Assembly: GCA_043772945.1 (NCBI GenBank)
Contig: JAYVFR010000008.1
Location: forward strand, 1 to 12,824
From: JAYVFR01 sp043772945
GTDB taxonomy: Bacteria > Patescibacteriota > JACMRA01
Direction of reading: 5' to 3'
DNA: 12,824 nt
The translations under genes and the position numbers were made by a program. Position 1 is the first letter of the stretch. Every line of letters starts with the position of its first letter. Positions 6,953 to 12,735 of the stretch are shown piece by piece. The notes beneath the pieces were generated by a model. The model saw only the letters and a list, made by a program, of their open reading frames with translations. It was not told where the DNA came from and did no database searches.

Positions 6953-7545
6953 AATTTGATTTTTTGAATTAATAATTTTTCAAGGTGATTTAGTATTTGA
7001 GCAGATGTAGAATCAAAACTATCGTTATTATTTATTTTTATAAATTTATCACTTTCAATATAATCGATAGTTTTCTTTACCGCCTCTATATCTTTCAGTG
7101 ACACAACTCTGTTAAAATGCGTAGGTGGTTTAGAACCTCTTGATACGGCTAAATTGTCATTTACTGATAAAATTACCCCGCCTAAGACCTTTGAGTTAGA
7201 AGATAGTTTCAAAGTGTCAATTTGTACACCTTCAAAAATGGCATTTACCCCATTTGTATAATATGAATCTGTCTGATTTTTAATAAGATCAGTAAAAATT
7301 TTTAAAATATCAGTATTAGAATAAAAATTATCAATTGAATCCTTGTTTAAATCAGGTCTAAAATAGTTTAGAGTTTTACTTATCAAACCTAGATTATAAG
7401 ATTGATAAAAATTAATTTTTTGTAATAAGAATTTAGTAAAAACTGTTTTTCCTACTGAGTTTGTACCAGTAATAAAAAAAATAACAGGTATATTTTTTGA
7501 ATTAAGCTCCTTGATTAAAAGATTAATTTTTTGAATTTGAATCAT
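6940..7545 (-). CDS. P-loop kinase resembling 2-phosphoglycerate kinase (operon gene 2)
   Basis: The 201-residue protein has a Walker A box at residues 27-34 (GTNSVGKT), after a strand VIFFIT. Later blocks fit the 2-phosphoglycerate kinase and related small-molecule kinase family: a FEGVQID strand (104-110, comparable to the family's IEGVH), an arginine-containing lid area (RGSKPPTHFNR, 136-146), and a C-terminal INNNDSFDSTSAQIL block (171-185) like the family's terminal nucleotide-pocket strand. It is shorter than archaeal 2-phosphoglycerate kinase, which has an N-terminal extension. It should phosphorylate a small hydroxy acid or polyol with ATP. The gene overlaps the 3' end of the inositol phosphate synthase gene by 23 bp and the hydrolase start by 13 bp. 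Zeta-toxin-like or other P-loop kinases remain possible. Confidence 0.65.
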   Translation of the reverse strand: MIQIQKINLLIKELNSKNIPVIFFITGTNSVGKTVFTKFLLQKINFYQSYNLGLISKTLNYFRPDLNKDSIDNFYSNTDILKIFTDLIKNQTDSYYTNGVNAIFEGVQIDTLKLSSNSKVLGGVILSVNDNLAVSRGSKPPTHFNRVVSLKDIEAVKKTIDYIESDKFIKINNNDSFDSTSAQILNHLEKLLIQKIKLCTN

Positions 7546-8614
7546 ATTTTGTTAAAAAATCCGTTACAATTCCTTGTGCCACTTCATCTCTATATTGTTT
7601 TTGTGGGTGTTTAAAGTAATACCCACTAAAATCTTGATAGCCTGACAAATCATTATCTTTTGCAACTTTTAGCAATCTAATCACATCCATCATAACCCCA
7701 GCACTATTAGGACTATCTTCGACTGAAAGCTTTAATTCAATTGAAAAATCTAAACCACCAAACTGAGTACCTTGAATATTAATGTAAGCTAATTTATTAT
7801 CTTTTAAATGAGGAATATAATCACTCGGACCTATTCTAGTTTCTGTTTGATAAGGAATTTGACTAGTAACTGCCTCTGTCTTACTAATTCTTTTACTAAT
7901 CAATCTATTTTGATCCAGCATATTTAAGAAATCAGTATTTCCACCTACATTTAATTGATAGGTATTTTTAACAAACTGCCCTCGCTGATTAATTAAGTCA
8001 ACTAAAGCCCTGTGTACAATCGTCGCCCCTATCTGAGATTTTATATCATCACCAGTACAAGGAATACCTTTTTGTTTAAACTTGTCAGACCAATTCAAAT
8101 CTGAACATATAAATTCAGGAATAGCATTAGCAAAAGCTACACCTGATTCAAGGCAGCATTCAGCATAAAATTCTGATGCCAACTTAGAACCAACTGGTAA
8201 GTATGACACAAGAATATCAACTTTTTTATTTCTAAGTTCTTCTATTATATCACTTTTCCAATCATCTAAGCTTTTTTGAATATCATGCGGGTTTACAACC
8301 CCAGCAACATTATCAGAAATACCGTCTAAGTGCGGTGATGGAGAGACTAAACTAGCGAAATTGGTGTCTCTACAGAAGATAGTGGCACAATTTGGAACTG
8401 CAAAAATAGCCTCAGAAACTGTTTTACCTATTTTGTTTTTATTTATATCAAAAGCAGAAACAATATTTAGATCTGATGCTTTATAGACACCAATATGCCT
8501 GTTTATCAAACCAGAGGCATCTGGGTTTTGTGTATAGTATTCTATACCCTGTATTAGCGAAGAGGCACAGTTGCCAACCCCAACTATTGCTAAATTAATC
8601 TTTGACGTGGACAT
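7523..8614 (-). CDS. ino1: Inositol-3-phosphate synthase, prokaryotic INO1 type (operon gene 1)
   Basis: The 363-residue enzyme should convert D-glucose 6-phosphate to 1D-myo-inositol 3-phosphate using bound NAD+. It closely follows the actinobacterial INO1 layout: dinucleotide-binding GVGNCASSLIQG at residues 12-23, the LDGISDN region, GDDIKSQIGATIVHR, NVGGNTDFLNM, the lysine-rich SKRISKTEAVTS segment, GPSDYIPHL and SPNSAGVMMDVIR near the C-terminus. Length is normal. I start at the ATG at 8614 (MSTSKIN); a TTG at 8629 would add five residues without family support. No Shine-Dalgarno is clear. It is the first gene of the operon, with AT-rich direct repeats about 120-150 bp upstream. In most bacteria INO1 feeds phosphatidylinositol, mycothiol-type thiols or inositol-derived solutes. 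Here it sits on a plasmid with kinase, hydrolase, methyltransferase and nucleotidyltransferase genes, suggesting a dedicated product. Confidence 0.95.
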   Translation of the reverse strand: MSTSKINLAIVGVGNCASSLIQGIEYYTQNPDASGLINRHIGVYKASDLNIVSAFDINKNKIGKTVSEAIFAVPNCATIFCRDTNFASLVSPSPHLDGISDNVAGVVNPHDIQKSLDDWKSDIIEELRNKKVDILVSYLPVGSKLASEFYAECCLESGVAFANAIPEFICSDLNWSDKFKQKGIPCTGDDIKSQIGATIVHRALVDLINQRGQFVKNTYQLNVGGNTDFLNMLDQNRLISKRISKTEAVTSQIPYQTETRIGPSDYIPHLKDNKLAYINIQGTQFGGLDFSIELKLSVEDSPNSAGVMMDVIRLLKVAKDNDLSGYQDFSGYYFKHPQKQYRDEVAQGIVTDFLTKYDSNSKN

Positions 8615-8717
8615 ATTGATAAATTGCAAAATTTTCGTGTTTAATTCGAATAAAACAATTTGATTATTAAATTAAGTCAATACGTAAGTCTGTAAAAATC
8701 TAGAAATACGTTAAAAA

Positions 8718-8746
8718 ATTTAAAATTATCTTAAATAATACGAAAT
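8718..8746. other. dif-like Xer site candidate 2
   Basis: Read on the minus strand, ATTTCGTATTA, a 7-bp centre and TAATTTTAAAT resemble the plasmid dif arms ATTTCGTATAA (10 of 11) and TTATGTTAAAT (9 of 11). It has the same orientation as candidate 1 at 3043-3070 and together they bracket the operon. The surrounding DNA is so AT-rich that chance is a serious alternative. Confidence 0.25.
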
Positions 8747-8763
8747 ATTAAAATAATACGAAA
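8733..8763 (-). promoter_or_regulatory. Tandem 13-bp direct repeat upstream of inositol operon
   Basis: AAATAATACGAAA occurs at 8733-8745 and 8751-8763, an 18-bp period (under two helical turns), about 120-150 bp before the ino1 ATG. Two looser AATACG copies lie nearer the gene. The arrangement could be an activator or repressor binding site for the operon; function is inferred from position only. Confidence 0.4.
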
Positions 8764-8806
8764 ATAATTATTCTAAATTTTAAGGGGAGACGCCTGTTAC
8801 TAAATT

Positions 8807-8823
8807 CCCGCACTTTAGTGGGG
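8807..8823. repeat. GC-containing hairpin CCC-G-CAC / GTG-G-GGG
   Basis: The 17-base sequence CCCGCACTTTAGTGGGG folds with seven pairs and one G-G mismatch around a tiny TT(T)A loop. Similar hairpins with ACTTTAGT tips stand near the ends of IS200/IS605-family elements, so it may be a relic end. No transposase or TnpB gene is present nearby and no T-tract follows, so it is not an obvious terminator. Confidence 0.4.
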
Positions 8824-8832
8824 ACTGGGTTT

Positions 8833-8858
8833 AACTAGTGTACACAATAAAACTAGTT
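8833..8858. repeat. Inverted repeat AACTAGT / ACTAGTT
   Basis: AACTAGT (8833-8839) pairs with ACTAGTT (8852-8858) across a 12-bp loop. It lies just beyond the hairpin at 8807-8823, in a gene-free area upstream of the operon. Role unknown. Confidence 0.4.
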
Positions 8859-9035
8859 GTATTATTTCGGTCAATTTTTTATTTTTAGAAAATAAGGGTA
8901 AAAATGTAACTTTTCAGGCATGATTTTTATCATCCGTTATTCTTCTTAGGACCAAAATTTACTTTTCACTTTTACTAATCTATTTTTCTCTACTCTATTT
9001 CTGTTTGGTAAGCTTTATCTCATTAGAGTTGAAGA

Positions 9036-9143
9036 TTAACTCTTAACATCCACTTCACGCCCCACTGTAGGCTCATCCTATTGGTTTTTAGTATAAACTA
9101 ACGTTTTACCTGTTATTACATTAGAAATGCTTTCTTATGGCTC
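9036..9143 (-). pseudogene. Degenerate fragment of a second replication initiator
   Basis: Translated on the minus strand this stretch reads EP-stop-ES-ISNVITGKTLVYTKNQ-stop-DEPTVGREVDVKS-stop. It lines up with the C-terminal part of the plasmid's own initiator, EPERVIQSISSIV...LVYTKKQWNELVMRCEVEGKE (about residues 253-291 there). The stop after KNQ falls exactly where the intact protein has tryptophan. Similarity may continue weakly to about 9230 (GSKESKATS region), but no N-terminal part is recognisable. Stops in frame and a small deletion show it is dead. It was a paralogous initiator rather than a recent duplicate, since the DNA has diverged. It implies past fusion with, or replacement by, a related plasmid. 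Confidence 0.7.
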
Positions 9144-9488
9144 CTATGAGGTTGCTTTACTTTCTTTAGAGCCTGAATAATCAAACCTATTTACTTGGTT
9201 AAATAAATAAGCTCCCTTAGCAACTCAGTTAGTAGCTAAGTAAATATTAAGATATAGCTAAATTTTAATTTTAATTAACACTTATTTGTATTTATCCTTT
9301 AATATTAATTATTTTATAATTACGGTATAAGGCCCATTATAAAAAACTAAAACGCCTATTACTACAACCCCTCTAAAGCAATAAATATTCTGAAATTTTT
9401 TATTTTACTTAAAAATGAGTTAATAAATTTTTCCGTTCAAATTAGTTTTTATTGCCTGTAAAATCTTTAATTAAATACTTTTTCTTTT

Positions 9489-9680
9489 ATGTATCAAGAA
9501 ATAACCAAAAATTTATTGAGAATTTCTACTAATAAAAAAATCTACAATTTTATTTTAGGGGTACCCCTCTTTTTGAGCACTTCACTAATCATTATCTTTC
9601 ATAAATTATTTTGGAATAATCCAGCACTGCTTATCACCCTTCTAATTAAGCTTCTATTAGGTTGGTTTAGCAACAAATAG
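9489..9680 (+). CDS. Possible small membrane protein, uncertain
   Basis: An ATG-started frame of 63 residues with two hydrophobic segments (about residues 20-37, FILGVPLFLSTSLIIIF, and 44-58, NPALLITLLIKLLLG) and a few basic residues outside them. Small two-segment proteins of this kind include type I toxins and holin-like peptides. However, dispersed repeat B (9557-9594) lies inside the frame, while repeat copy A at 2860 codes for nothing. AT-rich DNA easily yields hydrophobic frames, and no Shine-Dalgarno precedes the ATG. A chance frame is more likely than a gene. Confidence 0.22.
   Translation: MYQEITKNLLRISTNKKIYNFILGVPLFLSTSLIIIFHKLFWNNPALLITLLIKLLLGWFSNK
9557..9594 (+). repeat. Dispersed ~38-bp repeat, copy B
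   Basis: It starts with GGGGTACCCC (9558-9567), then a T-run, GAGCAC and CACTAATCAT, matching copy A at 2860-2899 in the same orientation with a few differences. Unlike copy A it has no inverted partner downstream. The pair flanks the six-gene operon and its upstream region. Confidence 0.8.
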
Positions 9681-9738
9681 ATCATTATTTTCGAGACTGT
9701 AGAAAAAGTGGATTTTAAAAACAGTTAATTGTTTTTTG

Positions 9739-9954
9739 CTAGCCAAAGTTACTAATCGAACAACTAAAATAACCTAAATCACTACCCGAGCAACTGGCAG
9801 TATAGTAATTACCTGAACCAACGTTACTACAACTAATGAAAATACCCCCTTCGCTACAATTATAAAAACCGTTACCATCTATTTTATCTCCTGATTTAGC
9901 TCTTTTAATTATAATTTCTTTAATTTCTGGTATTACTGCTAGTCCTTTAGGCAT
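9739..9954 (-). CDS. Possible small Cys-Ser-repeat protein, function unknown
   Basis: From the ATG at 9954 this frame gives 71 residues. The first 28 are charged and helical-looking (IPEIKEIIIKRAKSGDK), the rest is Gly/Ser/Asn/aromatic-rich with four cysteines (33, 42, 55, 65), each followed by serine and mostly preceded by aromatic residues (FYNCS, FISCS, YTASCS, YFSCS). That leader-plus-repetitive-core look recalls precursors of modified peptides or a small secreted Cys-rich protein, but no leader-peptide family is recognised and no dedicated maturation gene is adjacent. There is no signal-peptide hydrophobic core. A longer frame from TTG at 9987 exists; neither start has a good Shine-Dalgarno. 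It could also be the tail of a decayed larger gene, since the frame stays open upstream to 10036-10038. Confidence 0.42.
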   Translation of the reverse strand: MPKGLAVIPEIKEIIIKRAKSGDKIDGNGFYNCSEGGIFISCSNVGSGNYYTASCSGSDLGYFSCSISNFG

Positions 9955-10400
9955 ATATATAGCTAATATTTGTTTACTTTTCAACAATTGAAAATTTATA
10001 TTTTTTAATTTTTTCTTGTGCCGATAGAGTGTAAATTACATTTTAAAATACTCAGTTTTTGATAAATAAATTTAGTATTGAAAAGTAATTAAGAATTAGC
10101 TATAGATTAACTAACTAAGTAAGTTAGAATCAGGTGTTAATTAGGGCTTTAACCCTAAACGAACATATAGCAAAACCTACATCTTGCACTAATCTTGATT
10201 GTTGGTAAAAGTGCAACCTACAACCCATTACTTTCAAACTTTCTTAAGCCTTTTTTAAAAATGAATTTAGCAACATAATAGAGGACTAATATCCAAACAC
10301 AAGCTCCTAAAATAACTTAAAATTGCTGATTAAGATTATACTTACCTAAATATTATCTTTAATAGAAATCAATTAGTTGTTGCACTTTAGATTGGAATAG
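9955..10400. other. Non-coding stretch with short repeats
   Basis: No gene is supported. A hairpin TTAGGG/CCCTAA lies near 10140-10157. TTGCACTAATCT (10184-10195) recurs next to the initiator promoter at 12530-12541, and TTGCACT here has an inverted partner AGTGCAA about 20 bp on. At 10380-10398 TTGCACTTTAGATTGGAAT resembles the DNA just after the IS30 transposase tail (TGCACTTTGAAATGGAAT at 10541), so it is probably another IS30 end fragment. Confidence 0.5.
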
Positions 10401-10550
10401 GAGCCTAAGAAAACATGTTTTAAAACTCTTAAACAAGAAGAATTAGACAAGGTAGTTAAACTAATAAATTCTAGACCTAGAAAAATATTAAATTATCAAA
10501 CCCCTGAAGAAGTCTTTAATCAAATACCTCTTTGTGAAGATGCACTTTGA
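10401..10550 (+). pseudogene. IS30-family transposase, C-terminal remnant
   Basis: The plus-strand frame from 10401 to a TGA at 10548-10550 reads like the end of IS30-family transposases: PKKTCFKTLKQEELDKVV, then the diagnostic LINSRPRKILNYQTPEEVF block, ending in ALstop. Intact enzymes are over 300 residues with a DDE catalytic triad; only about 49 residues remain, after the last catalytic glutamate. A TAG stop at 10398-10400 and an IS30-end-like sequence directly before it show the rest was deleted. The bases around 10541-10565 probably belong to the element's right end. No left inverted repeat or target duplication could be fixed. Confidence 0.85.
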
Positions 10551-10670
10551 AATGGAATTCAAGTTTTCTTACTTAATTAAATTAAGAAAAAGTACCTTTA
10601 TTGTCTCTATTAAAATGGAGATATGAAGTAAAACTACTATCAATTCTTCCTTAGAAATTTAGGTTATTTT

Positions 10671-11249
10671 ATGATCTATTCAATCAATGTAAATGCCATC
10701 ACCCCAGTAATTAAAAAACTAGAAATAGCAAAGATATATGAGACTAAACTACAAGATTATACACTCTCAGGCGGATTCAAACTTGAGTTAGATAGTTTAT
10801 ATAAATTAGGAAATGAAAACTGGATTCTTAGTCTAAAGAATAAAGATTATTACACTATTAAATCCAAACCAACCAATCTAAACAAAGGTTTACAATATTT
10901 CTTTTACAACCCCAGTATGAATAGATACACCAGAGTTATTTACTTTGATGATTGTAATTTACAACTCACTCAAAGACCAAAAAGCTATTTATACCGTAGC
11001 CAAAAGCTTTCTAAATATGACAGGAATAATATCCTTATGTCTGGAAGAAGCTTAGAGTTGAAAGATATTTGTATGACAATACAAGGTAAGCCTCACAAAA
11101 ATGGTAAACCACAAAAATATAGAAAGTATAAATACAAAGGTAAGCCAACAAAGTGGTATCTGGCACAGTATCAAAAGTACTTAAAACTTAATAAATTTAC
11201 TCTTATTACTCCTTGGCTTGATAAGTTTTATAACAAACTAAGTAAATAG
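10671..11249 (+). CDS. Hypothetical basic protein, 192 residues
   Basis: I do not recognise this protein. It is 192 residues, very rich in Lys, Tyr and Asn and strongly basic towards the C-terminus (residues 138-165: repeated KPHKNGKPQKYRKYKYKGKPTKW), which suggests nucleic-acid contact. No hydrophobic signal or membrane segment is evident. It is one of few plus-strand genes and stands alone between the IS30 remnant and the replication initiator. The frame is open for 13 codons upstream of the ATG, so it might be the 3' part of a larger gene cut by the IS30 event. A weak promoter-like pair lies at 10601-10627. Long open frame in AT-rich DNA supports it being a real gene, but function is unknown. 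Confidence 0.6.
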   Translation: MIYSINVNAITPVIKKLEIAKIYETKLQDYTLSGGFKLELDSLYKLGNENWILSLKNKDYYTIKSKPTNLNKGLQYFFYNPSMNRYTRVIYFDDCNLQLTQRPKSYLYRSQKLSKYDRNNILMSGRSLELKDICMTIQGKPHKNGKPQKYRKYKYKGKPTKWYLAQYQKYLKLNKFTLITPWLDKFYNKLSK

Positions 11250-11550
11250 GATATTGACTTGAAAAACCCAAGATATTCTCCTTTCTTAAACTCTGGAAAA
11301 AGAAAACCACTAACAACCAGACCTACTTGTAGTTAACCAAGACAAATCGACCCCTCATACTTCTTAGACCCCCTCCTCTCACCTTATTTTTATAGATAAA
11401 TACCACATACAAGCAGAGTTCTAAAAAAAGACCAATAAAGGCAGTAAAAAAAATAAATAAAAACTCCAAGCAAGCCTTTATTAAAAGAAAGTAGTATAAA
11501 ATAACATAAAATTTGTTAACACTTTTTTTAAATGAATCAATATGAAATTT
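11250..11550. other. Convergent intergenic region
   Basis: This gap lies between the 3' ends of the 192-residue gene (plus) and the initiator gene (minus). An imperfect hairpin directly follows the plus-strand stop (CTTG/CAAG with ATAT/ATAT, 11251-11277). AATAAAGGC (11434-11442) and GCCTTTATT (11474-11482) form a 9-bp inverted repeat with a 31-bp loop. Neither has a convincing T-tract. No gene is seen. Confidence 0.45.
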
Positions 11551-12492
11551 CTAATTGAAAGTTTGAACCCCTTCTCCCCACCTTGTCTCCGCATACTTCA
11601 TCTCAAAAGGATCTGCTACTAGCTCTTTACCTTCCACCTCACATCTCATAACAAGCTCATTCCACTGTTTCTTTGTATAAACAAGAGGATTCTCCCTAAC
11701 TATACTAGAAATACTCTGTATGACTCTCTCTGGCTCTCCTAAGATATAATCATTTACACTCTGATATCTCTCATTAGACAAACTTGCTTGAACTAACCCT
11801 TTTGATCCCACTTTTAATTCAAATATTCCTGTCCAGCCATTCATTACTGATTGATTAATACAAGCTATTTGTTGACTTATATCACTAGGATACCAATCAT
11901 TAAGCTTCTTAACCATCAAATTAATAGATGTTTGAGTAGTAGCTGTTTTCTTTATCTTTCTATTTTCAACTAGTCCTGCTAAAGCATCTTTCATCTCCTT
12001 TGAAATATCAAGAGAAAAAATATAAGTCTCTGCATCAAATCTATTTGAGGTCTTCTTTATATTATTATTTATAATAATATTCTTTTCTATTTTACTTATA
12101 TCTATATTACTATGCGTGCCTGTTGACGGTTCTCCCTCTAGCGGTACTCCCTTGACGGTATCGCCGTGAGGGCTATACGGTTGTAATACTTTTCTTTGAT
12201 TATCATTAAGCTGGACATCTTGTAATTCATATTCACAAGCCCATTTTCCTTTTTCTCCATGATAGTTATGCCTAATAAGCCAACCTGTTGTTTCTAGCTC
12301 TTTGATTGCAGTTCTAATAGCCTTCTCCCCCTCTTTACATTGACTTGCCATTCCGCTTATACTAAAATCCCATTCATCGGGTTTTGATTGTAAATAGCCG
12401 TATAATCCTTTAGCTGTTAGGCTTAGATCCTTATCATTTAATAGTGTTACTGGTGTTGTTCCAAATCTTGTTTTGACTGTAAGTTTTGCCAT
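11551..12492 (-). CDS. Plasmid replication initiator with winged-helix N-terminus
   Basis: The 313-residue protein begins with a helix-turn-helix domain typical of plasmid and phage replication proteins (about residues 1-95: TRFGTTPVTLLNDKDLSLTAKG, GLYGYLQSKPDEWDFS, ISGMASQCKEG, then a recognition helix and a wing ending near CEYELQ). The linker (96-145) is polar and low-complexity, and the C-terminal part (150-313) is helical. No primase or helicase motif is seen, so it probably binds the origin and recruits host replication proteins. It is the only intact initiator candidate on the plasmid, and its C-terminal region matches the dead copy at 9036-9143. The ATG at 12492 has no Shine-Dalgarno. 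A promoter lies at 12576-12605. The Rep role is inferred from domain type and plasmid context. Confidence 0.75.
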   Translation of the reverse strand: MAKLTVKTRFGTTPVTLLNDKDLSLTAKGLYGYLQSKPDEWDFSISGMASQCKEGEKAIRTAIKELETTGWLIRHNYHGEKGKWACEYELQDVQLNDNQRKVLQPYSPHGDTVKGVPLEGEPSTGTHSNIDISKIEKNIIINNNIKKTSNRFDAETYIFSLDISKEMKDALAGLVENRKIKKTATTQTSINLMVKKLNDWYPSDISQQIACINQSVMNGWTGIFELKVGSKGLVQASLSNERYQSVNDYILGEPERVIQSISSIVRENPLVYTKKQWNELVMRCEVEGKELVADPFEMKYAETRWGEGVQTFN

Positions 12493-12530
12493 ATAGTTTT
12501 TAAGTTTTTAACAATTCAATTTCTATTTCT

Positions 12531-12600
12531 TGCACTAATCTAAATCAGTTCTAGATGAATATCGATCAAATTTTTATAATAGTTGTGCTATTTTAGTGCA
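12531..12600. repeat. Inverted repeat flanking the initiator promoter
   Basis: TGCACTAA (12531-12538) and its reverse complement TTAGTGCA (12593-12600) flank the -10 area of the initiator promoter, 54 bp apart. TTGCACTAATCT is also found at 10184-10195. They could be operator sites for autoregulation or leftovers of IS ends; the function is inferred from position. Confidence 0.4.
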
Positions 12601-12605
12601 GTAAA
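12576..12605 (-). promoter_or_regulatory. Initiator gene promoter candidate
   Basis: On the minus strand TTTACT (12600-12605) and TATTAT (12576-12581) are spaced by 18 bp, about 84 bp before the initiator ATG. The long AT-rich leader leaves room for regulation. The -35 box overlaps the inverted-repeat arm at 12593-12600, which suits repression. Confidence 0.5.
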
Positions 12606-12626
12606 CAAGCTTAGAAACTATACAAT

Positions 12627-12657
12627 AAGGAGGTTGCTCTTGACAGAGTGTATTTAA
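12627..12657 (+). promoter_or_regulatory. Strong Shine-Dalgarno with five-codon frame
   Basis: AAGGAGGT (12627-12634) is the only perfect Shine-Dalgarno noticed on this plasmid. Six bases after GGAGG a TTG opens a five-codon frame ending in TAA (12640-12657). It precedes two terminator-like hairpins on the same strand, so a leader-peptide or short regulatory transcript is conceivable. Read on the other strand it is an anti-Shine-Dalgarno (ACCTCCTT) in the initiator leader. It may also be a remnant of a lost gene start. Confidence 0.35.
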
Positions 12658-12675
12658 TTTTTAACCTTAAGATAT

Positions 12676-12701
12676 AGTGTTTTTTGTTTTACACTTTTTT
12701 T
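12676..12701 (+). terminator. Terminator-like hairpin 1, plus strand
   Basis: AGTGT (12676-12680) pairs with ACACT (12691-12695) over a T-rich loop and runs into a seven-base T-tract. The stem is short, so termination would be weak. It is followed by a second hairpin 9 bp on. Confidence 0.4.
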
Positions 12702-12709
12702 ACCAAATT

Positions 12710-12735
12710 TAACCTTTAGCGAGGTTATTTTTTTT
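12710..12735 (+). terminator. Rho-independent terminator, plus strand, at circle junction
   Basis: TAACCT (12710-12715) pairs with AGGTTA (12722-12727) around the loop TTAGCG, followed by eight T (12728-12735, equal to positions 2-9). The orientation serves a plus-strand transcript, yet no plus-strand gene lies upstream within a kilobase. It therefore supports a short untranslated or antisense transcript from the initiator leader. Confidence 0.65.

Larger units (their letters stand above)
8615..9035. other. Operon upstream region, non-coding
   Basis: No gene is supported here. AATACG recurs four times (8679, 8705, 8737, 8755), the last two within an 18-bp direct repeat. On the minus strand TTGACT (around 8673-8678) could be a -35 box for the inositol operon, but no good -10 follows at the right distance. 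Further out are a hairpin at 8807-8823 and an inverted repeat at 8833-8858. Positions 8859-9035 show nothing recognisable. Confidence 0.5.

Noticed and set aside
8780..9250. tRNA or structured RNA gene in the GC-richer patches
   Set aside because: No cloverleaf or known RNA motif could be drawn; part of this stretch is explained by the dead initiator copy.
10548..10565. TGA read as Trp or Gly to extend the IS30 frame
   Set aside because: The family ends in AL-type tails at this point and the operon uses TGA as a stop at 5978-5980, so a recoded TGA is not needed.
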